Below the pieces are notes generated by a model, which was not told where the DNA came from, made no database searches, and saw only the letters and a program-made list of their open reading frames with translations. From contig NZ_KB905466.1 in NCBI RefSeq assembly GCF_000381365.1, forward strand, positions 1,571,207 to 1,635,206: 64,000 nucleotides of DNA, in the 5' to 3' direction. The DNA comes from Bacteroides salyersiae WAL 10018 = DSM 18765 = JCM 12988 (GTDB taxonomy: Bacteria; Bacteroidota; Bacteroidia; Bacteroidales; Bacteroidaceae). Within the stretch, counting starts at the first letter, position 1; each line of letters starts with the position of its first letter. Shown here piece after piece: positions 32,910-42,148 of the stretch. Both the position numbers and the translations under genes were made by a program.

Positions 32910-33673
32910 AAACAGACAAAAACCCTTCCACCATATGTTTTTGAAAAGTGATCATAAAAAGGAGAAGCTACCAGATTTACAGTACTCTTCTTATCCAATC
33001 CCAATAATTTTCTTTCGTAAGGTAAAAGCCAATACCCAATTCGTGCGCTGAGTATACCTATACCTGCACCGGCCAAAATATCATTGCACCAATGCCGTTC
33101 GTTATAGAGCCGTAAAAAAGCAACTCCACAAGCTATAGTATATGCACCTATACCATAAAGCCGAGAAGTATCTTTATATTCCATTCTCACTAACTCGGCT
33201 CCCATAAAAACCGTAGCCGTATGTCCTGACGGAAAAGAGTTAAAAGCTGTTCCATCCGGACGTTGTTCATCCACTATCCACTTCACCCCGTTAACCATAA
33301 TTCCCATAGCAGCATAAGAAGTAGCGGTAATCAGAACACGGTCCACATAACTGTGCCGGGCTTTTGCTCCTAATAAACTCAAGCCGAAATTAGCAATTAC
33401 CGGTACGTATTGTATATAATCATCTGCATGAAAATAACGTCCGTCACGCCATTCCGCCAATCCATCACGTACTTCTCTATTTAAAGACCTAAACCAGGGA
33501 GTGGAAACGCCCACTGCGCCGACAGCGATAAGAGATGCAGGAAGTATTAATTGGGTAGTACGGAAACCATGACTCCGTTTCATGATTTCAAGAGAATCTG
33601 CAGAAGCATTTTGTGCCCGGAAATGAAACGGACACAGCAATAATATAAGAAGAAAAAATAATCTGATTTTCAT
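32906..33673 (-). CDS. PAP2-family membrane-associated phosphatase
   Basis: The 255-aa protein has a signal peptide ending near CPFHFRAQ. The three phosphatase motifs are present: KWIVDEQRPDG (K-x6-RP), FPSGHTATVF (PSGH), and RLYNERHWCNDILAG (R-x5-H-x3-D). The catalytic histidines are in SGH and RHW. It probably dephosphorylates a lipid or polyprenyl phosphate at the periplasmic side. It is convergent with, and just overlaps, the LuxR-type gene, and seems monocistronic. Confidence 0.9.
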   Translation of the reverse strand: MKIRLFFLLILLLCPFHFRAQNASADSLEIMKRSHGFRTTQLILPASLIAVGAVGVSTPWFRSLNREVRDGLAEWRDGRYFHADDYIQYVPVIANFGLSLLGAKARHSYVDRVLITATSYAAMGIMVNGVKWIVDEQRPDGTAFNSFPSGHTATVFMGAELVRMEYKDTSRLYGIGAYTIACGVAFLRLYNERHWCNDILAGAGIGILSARIGYWLLPYERKLLGLDKKSTVNLVASPFYDHFSKTYGGRVFVCF

Positions 33674-34422
33674 CTTTCATTGTTGTAAATAAGTTGAATA
33701 CTGAATGTTATCTTAACTGTGCATTTCTGTATCAGAGACGCAACAGGTACACATCCAATTCCAACTTTCACAACAATCCGGGAAGAAAGCAAAAACAAGA
33801 TCTGCCCCATTGCATTCCTCCGGTCATATAAAAATATTTTGGTCGTTTTTTCTATAAGAGAAATGCAAATGAGTTATTTCTAACTGCGATATGTCACTTA
33901 ATCTGATTTATACCATAGGCTATATTATTTAAAGGGTGATTAATAAAAAAAGTGTGTTCCCGACAATATCCAGACTATAGTTAGGTACGACCAAGAACCT
34001 ATGACCGACTGAATATATCGATGGAACACACCCTGTTTCAGGGCGCATTCACAAAGCATATTCTTTCGGTCAGTTAAAATTGGTCGTTTTACTATAGAAA
34101 GAATGACAATGTAAACACTCTGTATCTTGTTTTCTTAATTCAAATAAAGCCGCTACTTTTATTTCATGTCTATTTGAAAGACAAAAATAAGAATATCTTT
34201 CTTCATAGACAAACTTTATTTTGCATTATCTTATAAACCGGACACAAGAATAAATTCGCCCTAACTCTGGTTATAAATAAACAAACAGAAGTTATATCTC
34301 TATATTTAATAAGGAATAAACACAGAATATGTTTAGAATCCGGCTACATTTTACCATAATCCTAATAAATGAGGATTGTGTAACCGAGAAGTTTGCCGTT
34401 CCTTTGCAAGCAAAATAATAAT
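33674..34422. other. long intergenic region with a structured element
   Basis: No ORF is supported. GTGTGTTCC (33952-33960) and GGAACACAC (34023-34031) are perfect 9-bp arms about 60 nt apart. They enclose TAGGT/ACCTA (33982-33986, 33997-34001) and are followed by CCCTG-TTT-CAGGG (34031-34043). TTGGTCGTTTT occurs before (about 33839) and after (about 34079) this fold as a direct repeat. It is possibly a structured RNA or a small inserted element. Confidence 0.5.
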
Positions 34423-36843
34423 ATGATGAAAAGAAACTGCATTCTCATGGCCTTAACCTTTTTAACAACGGGTAATATTTGGGCCGAAGAGATTCCTAAA
34501 GACACGATCAAGGTAGTAGACGTAGAAGAAATTCTCATTATTGCTTCACCGAAAGAAAATCGTAAATTACGCGAACTCCCGACAGCCAGCACTCTCTTGT
34601 CACAACAGGACATGCAGGCAAACCAAGTGACTAACTTAAAAGGACTGAGTACATTAGTCCCCAATATATTCATTCCTGATTACGGTTCCAAACTGACATC
34701 GGCTATTTACATCCGTGGTATCGGTTCGCGCATCAATACACCATCGGTAGGATTATATGTCGATAATGTTCCCTATATAGACAAGTCCGCTTTTGACTTC
34801 AATTATTCCGATATCGAACGTATCGACGTGCTTCGCGGACCACAAGGTACCTTATATGGACGTAATACAATGGGAGGCCTCATCAAAGTACATACAAAAT
34901 CACCTTTCAGCTATCAGGGCACCGATTTACGTTTAAGCGCAGGAACGTACGGAAATTACAATGCATCGGTTACCCATTATCATCGGATGTCGGAACAATT
35001 CGCTTTTTCTGCCGGAGGTTTCTATGAACATGCAGACGGATTTTTCAAGAATGCAGCCAAAAACAATCAAAAGACCGACCGTATCAATGCCGGCGGCGGG
35101 CGTATCCGTGCCATCTATCTGCCAACAGAAAATTTAAAACTCGATTTTAACGTGAACTATGAGTACAGTGATCAAGGTGGATATCCCTATTTCTATACCG
35201 GAAAAGTCAATGAAGAAGAAAAAAAGAACGATCCACGGCAAGATAAAATAGGTCTGATCTCCTATAATGATGAAAGCAGTTATTATCGCAGTCTGCTGAA
35301 TGCCAGCGCTAATATCGAATATCAAACACAACATTTCACGCTGAGTGCCGTAACCGGTTATCAACATTTAAAAGATCGTATGCTACTCGATCAGGATTTC
35401 ACGGAGAAAGATATATTTACTCTTAATCAACAGCAGAGACTGAATACCTTATCTGAAGAGATCGTAATGAAGTCGAAGCCCGGAGGAAATTGGCAGTGGG
35501 CCAACGGCATATTCGGATTCTACCAATGGCTGAACACGGATGGTCCGGTTGAATTCAAAAAAGATGGAGTAACAGAAGTCATTGAAAATAATGCCAACAA
35601 CAATTTCCCAAATTCTCCTGCCGCGCCAACCATGAAGCTGACTATCAACAACCCGACATTGAATGTGAGCGGCAATTTCGACACCCCGACATTCAGTGCT
35701 GCCATCTATCATCAATCAACTTACAATAATTTCCTGATAGACGGATTATCCATAACGGCAGGGCTACGTCTCGATTATGAAAAAATGTCGATGAACTACA
35801 ATTCGGCCTCCACTCCGATGGACTTCAATTTTAAATTTTACATGCAGATGCCCCCCCCAAGACCGACTATCGATCTTGAAAGTAAAAACATGATAGCTCC
35901 GGCCGGCATCAACGGCAAATTATCAAATGATTATCTGCAATTACTCCCCAAATTTGCTATTCAGTACGAATGGAAAAAGGGGAACAATGTATATGCCACC
36001 GTTTCACGCGGTTATCGTTCGGGAGGATATAATGTCCAGATGTTTTCTGATCTGATACAGTCGGAATTGAAAAATTCGATGAAGGCTGCCATGATAGCAA
36101 ATAAAGATTTTGCATCCATAGCGAATATGATTGAAATGATGATGCCGGAAGAAGACATTGACATAAAAGCCTCTACCACTTACAAACCCGAATATTCATG
36201 GAACTACGAGATCGGTTCACATCTCACTTTGTGGGAAGGCCGTTTATGGGCCGACCTTGCTGCATATTACATGGATACCAAAGACCAACAGATTTCCCAG
36301 TTTGCCGAGAGTGGCTTAGGACGTATCACCGTCAATGCCGGAAAGAGCCGCAGCTATGGAGCGGAGGCTGCCTTACGCGCCAGCATCACCGATGCATTCA
36401 GTATGAATGCATCCTATGGATACACCTATGCCACATTTACCGATTATGTTGTGAAACAAAAAGATAAAGACGGAAACTTACAGGATAAAGAAAATTATAA
36501 CGGCAACTATGTTCCTTTCGTCCCCAAACATACACTCAATGTAGGAGCACAATATATTTTCCGGATCGCCCCCCGTCACTGGTTCGACCGCATCCAAGTA
36601 AATGCTAACTTCAATGCCGCCGGACGCATCTATTGGACAGAAGCGAATAATGTCAGCCAGGCATTTTACGGTACACTGAACGGGCGTGTCAGCTTAGAAA
36701 AAGGGAATGGTGCTATTGCCTTCTGGATACGCAACGCGCTGGATAAAGAATATCAGGCATTCTATTTCGAAACAATGGGCAACGGATTTATGCAGAAAGG
36801 ACGGCCCATGCAATTAGGAGTGGACGTACGCTGCCGATTTTAA
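34423..36843 (+). CDS. TonB-dependent outer-membrane receptor
   Basis: The 806-aa protein starts at ATG 34423 (MMKRNCILMALTF), with a signal peptide ending around GNIWAEE. The plug domain (about 50-165) holds the TonB-receptor signature IYIRGIGSRINTPSVGLYVDNVPY and IERIDVLRGPQGTLYGRN. The barrel ends in LGVDVRCRF. There is no SusD partner or carboxypeptidase-like extension, so it resembles siderophore, heme or vitamin receptors of the FyuA-like kind rather than glycan receptors. Cargo is not evident, and no riboswitch or Fur-type site was recognised upstream. It is monocistronic. Confidence 0.9.
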   Translation: MMKRNCILMALTFLTTGNIWAEEIPKDTIKVVDVEEILIIASPKENRKLRELPTASTLLSQQDMQANQVTNLKGLSTLVPNIFIPDYGSKLTSAIYIRGIGSRINTPSVGLYVDNVPYIDKSAFDFNYSDIERIDVLRGPQGTLYGRNTMGGLIKVHTKSPFSYQGTDLRLSAGTYGNYNASVTHYHRMSEQFAFSAGGFYEHADGFFKNAAKNNQKTDRINAGGGRIRAIYLPTENLKLDFNVNYEYSDQGGYPYFYTGKVNEEEKKNDPRQDKIGLISYNDESSYYRSLLNASANIEYQTQHFTLSAVTGYQHLKDRMLLDQDFTEKDIFTLNQQQRLNTLSEEIVMKSKPGGNWQWANGIFGFYQWLNTDGPVEFKKDGVTEVIENNANNNFPNSPAAPTMKLTINNPTLNVSGNFDTPTFSAAIYHQSTYNNFLIDGLSITAGLRLDYEKMSMNYNSASTPMDFNFKFYMQMPPPRPTIDLESKNMIAPAGINGKLSNDYLQLLPKFAIQYEWKKGNNVYATVSRGYRSGGYNVQMFSDLIQSELKNSMKAAMIANKDFASIANMIEMMMPEEDIDIKASTTYKPEYSWNYEIGSHLTLWEGRLWADLAAYYMDTKDQQISQFAESGLGRITVNAGKSRSYGAEAALRASITDAFSMNASYGYTYATFTDYVVKQKDKDGNLQDKENYNGNYVPFVPKHTLNVGAQYIFRIAPRHWFDRIQVNANFNAAGRIYWTEANNVSQAFYGTLNGRVSLEKGNGAIAFWIRNALDKEYQAFYFETMGNGFMQKGRPMQLGVDVRCRF

Positions 36844-36881
36844 GCAAAAATGCAACTATAACAAGCTGATAATCAAAGCAT

Positions 36882-36945
36882 AAAAGAGTATATACTTTTG
36901 TCATACAAGAGTATATACTCTTACTATATAAAAGTATACATTCTT
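36882..36945. repeat. three tandem AGTATATACT palindromes
   Basis: Imperfect palindromes GAGTATATACT (36886-36896) and GAGTATATACTC (36909-36920) and a third, AAGTATACATT (about 36932-36942), are spaced about 23 bp apart, in the gap between the receptor gene and the convergent lipoprotein gene. Spacing near two helical turns suggests a protein-binding array. Confidence 0.6.
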
Positions 36946-37025
36946 ACCAGACAAAGGTTTATAGTTTAACTTTACAGTTTCTTTCAACTGCACGACTAAG
37001 ACACAAGGTATCATTAACAAGCCAA

Positions 37026-38054
37026 TCATTCATTGATCGCCCCGCAATGAGGACAGATACCTTTATCGTGCAACTTTTCTCCACAATACCCGCAACGATA
37101 CTTATAACCGCTTCCTTTACGAAGTTTCTTTAAAAATAAAACAACAAAACAAAGCAGAAAGAGATAGCCTATATAAAATTGTGTAGTAAGGATGAAAAAG
37201 AAGTAACAGAAAATACAGCAGGAAGTCAATCCGAGCAGATAGAAAACAGCCGCCGCCGGCGTAAGTTGCCGGAACAGATCATCGAGTACTGCCAGAAAAA
37301 CAATAAGAAACACCCAGATACTCAACAAAAATACCGACAAGACAAACGGTACCTTGAAAGGTGAAAGCGTAGGATTAAAATAAAAATGCTGCCAGGTATC
37401 CGGAAAAAACACCTGCATCGATTCATAGATAGTGGCACTAAAAGCCATCAACAGACAAAGGAACAGCGGATAAACACTATCGATGTCATTAAAATAGACC
37501 ATTTGTAACTGCTTACGACGGAAAGCCCGAAACAGATAAGCACCCATAAACAGGGCAAAGACAATGACAAAATACGAAGCATGCGTATCGCTGAATAAAT
37601 AAATAAACTGCGAAATGCTATCCGTAGGAACAAACGAATGAATCAGATCCTTTTCACGTATCCAACCTTGTGCCTCCTGTGAATGGGCAAGTTTCACCCA
37701 AACACTGTCTACGCTATCTGCCGGATGAATAGCAAACTCAGCCACAACTACCCGATCCCCACGGTAAAGACTGATAAAAGAATCTTTAACCGGAAGCCGC
37801 TCTAAAACAACAGAATCCGCTTGTACTTCAAAATTTGTATTATAAGTATAATGCCGCTCGGCAAGATAGGTTAACGAATCCTTCACCTGATCGCTCATCC
37901 CTTCTTTCTGAAGATCCGGCCGGGGATAGTGACAAGCAGTAAACAGCAGAAGACAAACCACAGAATAGCACAAAACACCCCAGAGCCGTTTCACATCCGG
38001 TTTCATATCCGGCTCCATCACGCATCGCATCGCTCTATGGTAAAACGTTCTCAT
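37026..38054 (-). CDS. lipoprotein with SH3-like domain, membrane helices and C-terminal zinc ribbon
   Basis: The protein is 342 aa if translated from ATG 38054, whose ATGA overlaps the stop of the U32 gene. A lipobox-like LLLFTAC near residue 42 is preceded by a hydrophobic stretch, though the N-terminal extension is long. A start nearer 38006 would give a standard lipoprotein. Residues about 85-150 look like a bacterial SH3 domain (YRGDRVVVAEF, then QGWIREKDLI). Four or so membrane helices follow. The C-terminus is a zinc ribbon (CGYCGEKLHDKGICPHCG). Function unknown. It is third in the metA-U32 operon. Confidence 0.75.
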   Translation of the reverse strand: MRTFYHRAMRCVMEPDMKPDVKRLWGVLCYSVVCLLLFTACHYPRPDLQKEGMSDQVKDSLTYLAERHYTYNTNFEVQADSVVLERLPVKDSFISLYRGDRVVVAEFAIHPADSVDSVWVKLAHSQEAQGWIREKDLIHSFVPTDSISQFIYLFSDTHASYFVIVFALFMGAYLFRAFRRKQLQMVYFNDIDSVYPLFLCLLMAFSATIYESMQVFFPDTWQHFYFNPTLSPFKVPFVLSVFLLSIWVFLIVFLAVLDDLFRQLTPAAAVFYLLGLTSCCIFCYFFFILTTQFYIGYLFLLCFVVLFLKKLRKGSGYKYRCGYCGEKLHDKGICPHCGAINE

Positions 38055-39880
38055 TGTGCGGCACTCACTTTCATCTGGCAATTTTTACAATCAAATGACA
38101 AACGGAACTTCTTTCCATCCGTCCCTACCAAATAATAAGGTTCCTTATAAGGTGAACGCTCGCGCTGGTGAATAGGACACCACCCCATACTGTAGCGCAG
38201 ACAGTGCTTACAAAACATCAGTACGGCAGCTTCCACCGGTTGCTTTTCGTAAGCCGGTTCCACCTCTTTCACTCCATGATCCTGATAAAAAGAGGCGGCA
38301 CGGGTATTCATTACATTACCTAAATAAGAAAGTGTTTGCTGCGGAAAAGCATGAGTAGTAGGTTTCCATACAGCCAATTCACGACGATAATTCACTTTAC
38401 GGGCTATGATCAGTTGTTCAACGAGCTGCCGCCGTAATTCAGAAAGTACGGAAGCCGGAATAAACCAATTCTCCGAGAAGTCAATATCGATCCGTTCCGC
38501 TTCAAAAGGAGTGTTTCCCAACTTCGCAAGTTGATTTTTGAGATTATCCGCTTGCGGAGTGCGGGCCGGTTCCCGGTCTCGGGGTAAAGTTAATGTCACA
38601 CTGTTGTCATCTTCATCCGTCATAGTAAGTGAAAAGCCGAAATTATTCTCCGCCAACAAGATACATACTGCTATTTTTCTTTCGGATGACTTACGGGCAA
38701 GAATTCGTTCAAACTCCTGGTCGAAATTCCGATACAGCATCGTGCGGGGTTTGATACGAGGCATTTCCTGCGGATAAAGTTTATTTCCATCCACACGGTT
38801 GATTCGGAATCCCTGCAAACGTCCTTGTTCGTCAAGATAGCAAACACCGTCACCGTTACTAAACGACTTCACACCAGCCACCGTCAAGTAGTTTCCCCGG
38901 CTCTCTTTCATCGTCCCCATCTCTTCTCCCAACGATTTCGGAGTGTCAAAAGAGAAAATATCTTTGCTCCTTCCGTGCAGAAAATAACGGGTAAAGCCAC
39001 GACTGAAACTCTTATCCAACTGCGGTTTAAAATCAAAACGACATTTTCCGGAAGAAGCACGGGTATACTCTTTACGCCGCGCAAAAATAGCATCGAGCTT
39101 CTGTCGGTAGGCAGCCGTAACATTCTTGACGTAAGAAACATCTTTCAACCGTCCCTCGATCTTCAAAGAGGAAGCCCCCGCATCCAATAACGCTTCCAAC
39201 TCCTCACTCTGATTAAGGTCCTTCAGTGAGAGTAAATGTTTGTCTTTCGCTATCATTTTCCCTTCCGCATCTACCAGACTGAACGGCAGGCGACAGAACT
39301 GTGCGCATTCTCCACGATTGGCGCTGCGCCCGAAACAGGCCTGACTGACATAACATTGCCCGCTATAACTGACACACAAAGCTCCATGCACAAAAACTTC
39401 AAGCGGAGTATCGGGACATGCCTCATGTATTTTGCCAATCTCCCGCAACGACAGTTCACGCGCCAATACCACTTGCCGAAAACCCGCATCACGGAGAAAT
39501 TTCACTTTATCTACAGTCCGGTTATCCATTTGCGTACTTGCATGAAGCGGTATAGGAGGTAATTCCAGTTTCGCAATGGCCATATCCTGCACAATCAATG
39601 CATCCACCCCTATTCGATACAATTCCCGGATCATCTCCTCCGTCTCTTTCAGCTCCTCTTCTTTCAGGATGGTATTGACAGTGACATAAATGCGTGCATT
39701 GTATAAATGTGCATATTCCACCAGAGCCGCAATATCCTCCAACGAATTAACGGCGGCAGCACGGGCTCCAAACTTCGGAGCACCGATGTATACCGCATCT
39801 GCCCCATGATTGATCGCTTCGATACCACACTCCAAATTCCTGGCCGGAGCCAGAAGTTCTATTTTACGCTGCTTTATCAT
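38051..39880 (-). CDS. U32-family peptidase-like protein (RlhA/TrhP type)
   Basis: This 609-aa protein starts [34 protein letters not shown], a TIM-barrel opening shared by the U32 family (written here in parts: LLAPAR and GADAVYIG). The signature is [17 protein letters not shown], followed by the cysteine-rich [16 protein letters not shown]. Members that have been studied modify RNA (23S rRNA C2501 hydroxylation by RlhA, tRNA by TrhP) rather than cleave protein, so an RNA-hydroxylation role is plausible. A second Cys cluster lies at the C-terminus ([17 protein letters not shown]). Its ATG overlaps the metA stop (ATGA), and its own stop overlaps the next gene, so the three are translationally coupled. 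Confidence 0.9.
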   Translation of the reverse strand: MIKQRKIELLAPARNLECGIEAINHGADAVYIGAPKFGARAAAVNSLEDIAALVEYAHLYNARIYVTVNTILKEEELKETEEMIRELYRIGVDALIVQDMAIAKLELPPIPLHASTQMDNRTVDKVKFLRDAGFRQVVLARELSLREIGKIHEACPDTPLEVFVHGALCVSYSGQCYVSQACFGRSANRGECAQFCRLPFSLVDAEGKMIAKDKHLLSLKDLNQSEELEALLDAGASSLKIEGRLKDVSYVKNVTAAYRQKLDAIFARRKEYTRASSGKCRFDFKPQLDKSFSRGFTRYFLHGRSKDIFSFDTPKSLGEEMGTMKESRGNYLTVAGVKSFSNGDGVCYLDEQGRLQGFRINRVDGNKLYPQEMPRIKPRTMLYRNFDQEFERILARKSSERKIAVCILLAENNFGFSLTMTDEDDNSVTLTLPRDREPARTPQADNLKNQLAKLGNTPFEAERIDIDFSENWFIPASVLSELRRQLVEQLIIARKVNYRRELAVWKPTTHAFPQQTLSYLGNVMNTRAASFYQDHGVKEVEPAYEKQPVEAAVLMFCKHCLRYSMGWCPIHQRERSPYKEPYYLVGTDGKKFRLSFDCKNCQMKVSAAQ

Positions 39881-40794
39881 TTAATGTCGTCGATATTGTA
39901 AGGAGTTTCCTGATAAACAAAGTAATTCAGCCAATTGGAAAACAACAGGTTGGCATGACCCCGCCAACGAACAAGCGGCCCTTTTTCCGGATCATTATCA
40001 ACATAATAATTACGCGGCATTTCAATCGGAAGACCTTTTGCCAAATCCCGTCGATACTCCGTATCGAGCGTTAAGGGAGAGTATTCCGAATGACCGGTAA
40101 CAAAAAATTCACGCCCGCCACGAGCCATCACCATATAGACCCCCGACTCCTCCGATTCAGAAAGCAACGTTAATTCCGGAACTTTCAGAATATCTTCTTT
40201 CCGCACCTCCGTATGGCGGCTATGGGGTACATAAAACACATCATCAAACCCTCTGAAAATAGAATGAAGCGGATCGAGCGTGCGATGCTCGAAAATTCCG
40301 AACATCTTTTTATCCAACGCATATTTAGGCACTCCATAATGATGATACAATCCGGCTTGAGCAGCCCAACAGATATATAGCGTCGAAGTGACATGCGTAC
40401 GCGCCCAATCGAATATTTCCATGATTTCACTCCAATAACTTACTTCTTCAAAATCCATCTGTTCCACAGGAGCACCGGTGATAATCATACCGTCGTATTT
40501 CTCACCGCGCATCTTATCGAAATCAGTATAAAAAGCCTTCATATGCTCGACCGGCGTATTTTTGGAAGTGTGGCTTTTTATCTTCATGAATGAAATCTCT
40601 ACCTGAAGAGGAGTGTTAGACAACAACCGGACCAAATCCGTCTCCGTAGTAATCTTCAACGGCATCAAATTCAGAATCACAATCCTCAACGGACGGATAT
40701 CCTGTTGGGTAGCACGCGAGTTATCGATCACAAAGATATTTTCCTCTTTCAGCAGTTCTATCGCAGGTAATCTATCAGGTAAATTTAATGGCAT
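39877..40794 (-). CDS. metA: homoserine O-acyltransferase (MetA/MetAS)
   Basis: The 305-aa enzyme activates homoserine by O-acylation, the first committed step to methionine. The catalytic Cys is in [12 protein letters not shown] (about residue 142). The catalytic His is in [10 protein letters not shown] or its equivalent, with the Glu in TGHSEYSP. The N-terminus [21 protein letters not shown] is typical of MetA. Whether it uses succinyl- or acetyl-CoA cannot be settled by eye. It heads a three-gene operon with ATGA overlaps, and pairs logically with thrA, which supplies homoserine. Confidence 0.94.
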   Translation of the reverse strand: MPLNLPDRLPAIELLKEENIFVIDNSRATQQDIRPLRIVILNLMPLKITTETDLVRLLSNTPLQVEISFMKIKSHTSKNTPVEHMKAFYTDFDKMRGEKYDGMIITGAPVEQMDFEEVSYWSEIMEIFDWARTHVTSTLYICWAAQAGLYHHYGVPKYALDKKMFGIFEHRTLDPLHSIFRGFDDVFYVPHSRHTEVRKEDILKVPELTLLSESEESGVYMVMARGGREFFVTGHSEYSPLTLDTEYRRDLAKGLPIEMPRNYYVDNDPEKGPLVRWRGHANLLFSNWLNYFVYQETPYNIDDIK

Positions 40795-40955
40795 GGGGAT
40801 GTTTACTATTTAACGATTTACAAATTATGATTTGCCATCCGGCAAATTCTTTGCAAAAATAACGATTTCGCCACAGAGTAGCACAGGGTTTCACAGAGTT
40901 TTATCTCTTTTGAACATATTTCCCCATGAATTTCAAGATTATGTGTATGATCAGC

Positions 40956-41657
40956 CTATTCAAAGTAGAAAGTCAACACAATCATACGAGACTTCACCTT
41001 GTCCAAAGATTCGGTAAATTTCATTAACGACTTATCGGTAAGATCGTTACGGTTTTTGTCTAACAGATTCGCTAACCCAAAACAAAACTTCAGTTCCGGT
41101 ATCAGCTTAAAGAAAGGAAGATAAAAGTCACAACCCAACCCCACTTCTATGTAGCAGTCGAAAGGTTTGACCAAGAGTGGACGAGATTTTTTCACACTTA
41201 AATCATAAGTAGGGCTTAAACCGACCATTGCATAAGGACGATAATTATTGAATCGCTCCGCACTGAATTTCAAATCGACAGGAAAAGCCAGATAGGCGGA
41301 TTTCACATTCTGCGATTCGGTTTCTCCACTCGTCTGCTCACGAAAAATAACTTTTTTGTCTCCAAAGTGAAGCGTAGGCACCAAGCGGAGAGACATATAC
41401 TTGTTTAAGTACAATTCTCCCAACACGCCTACCGAAAAACCCGGAGAATACTCGGGCACATCGGCAAACCAGACTTGACCGTCCTCCGTGACATACCCAT
41501 TATTGACAAACTTGAGATCCTGCATGTGAATACCGGCCAAAAAGCCATAGTGCCAGATCCGCTGATCGATATACGGGCGGTTCTGCACCTTACGCGTCTG
41601 GCCGGAAGCACCGGCAACCAGCAGCGAAACAATGAGAAGTAACACAAAGCGTTTCAC
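40956..41657 (-). CDS. porT: PorT-family outer-membrane beta-barrel protein
   Basis: The 233-aa protein has a signal peptide ending near GASGQ. Residues 30-233 form an eight-stranded barrel-like pattern (alternating hydrophobic strands, terminal VLTFYFE with aromatic end). The sequence pattern (RPYIDQRIWHYGFLAGIHMQDL, then YAMVGLSPTYDL) matches PorT, first known as a type IX secretion component in Porphyromonas and widespread in Bacteroidetes. Secreted proteins with T9SS-like tails occur at 42149 and after 50.5 kb in this window. The porT symbol is by family resemblance. Confidence 0.8.
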   Translation of the reverse strand: MKRFVLLLIVSLLVAGASGQTRKVQNRPYIDQRIWHYGFLAGIHMQDLKFVNNGYVTEDGQVWFADVPEYSPGFSVGVLGELYLNKYMSLRLVPTLHFGDKKVIFREQTSGETESQNVKSAYLAFPVDLKFSAERFNNYRPYAMVGLSPTYDLSVKKSRPLLVKPFDCYIEVGLGCDFYLPFFKLIPELKFCFGLANLLDKNRNDLTDKSLMKFTESLDKVKSRMIVLTFYFE

Positions 41658-41763
41658 ATCAATAAAAACGATTTTATAGTTAAATTATTGTTTCTCTTAT
41701 TTAGAAGGGATACAAATTAAAGGAATTTAATCAAGAATAAGTGCAACTAATGAATAAAACATG

Positions 41764-41771
41764 TATTTTTG
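41764..41771 (+). promoter_or_regulatory. -7 element of the ferredoxin promoter
   Basis: TATTTTTG is an exact TAnnTTTG match 40 bp upstream of the ferredoxin ATG. Confidence 0.55.
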
Positions 41772-41810
41772 TCCAAGAAATTAGTACTAATAATTTAAAT
41801 ATTAAAGAAA

Positions 41811-41981
41811 ATGGCTTACGTAATTAGTGACGATTGTATTGCTTGCGGAACTTGTATCGACGAGTGTCCGGTAGAAGCTATCTCTGAAGGTGATATCTAT
41901 TCTATCAACCCGGATGTATGTACTGACTGCGGTACTTGCGCAGATGTTTGTCCTTCTGAAGCAATTCACCCGGCTGAATAA
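41811..41981 (+). CDS. 2[4Fe-4S] ferredoxin
   Basis: This 56-aa electron carrier has two clusters, each with C-x2-C-x2-C-x3-C-P: CIACGTCIDECP (about residues 9-20) and CTDCGTCADVCP (about 38-49). It starts MAYVISDD, the usual clostridial-type ferredoxin N-terminus. The promoter just upstream and the strong terminator after it indicate a single-gene transcript. It likely serves pyruvate:ferredoxin oxidoreductase and related anaerobic enzymes. Confidence 0.96.
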   Translation: MAYVISDDCIACGTCIDECPVEAISEGDIYSINPDVCTDCGTCADVCPSEAIHPAE

Positions 41982-42003
41982 TACAATCAAGAAAGAAAAA
42001 TCC

Positions 42004-42039
42004 AAAAAGGCTGCTTCCATCGATGAGGCAGCCTTTTTT
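42004..42039 (+). terminator. intrinsic terminator of the ferredoxin gene
   Basis: The stem AAAAAGGCTGC / GCAGCCTTTTT with T6 lies 23 bp after the stop. Confidence 0.88.
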
Positions 42040-42148
42040 CATTTGTAACCTTTATTACCCTTAAAAAAGAATACTCCGGCTAAGTGTTTTTTCCCCTGTC
42101 ACTGTTTTACTAACAAAGACCTTTTATTCACTTAATAAAACATACTTT

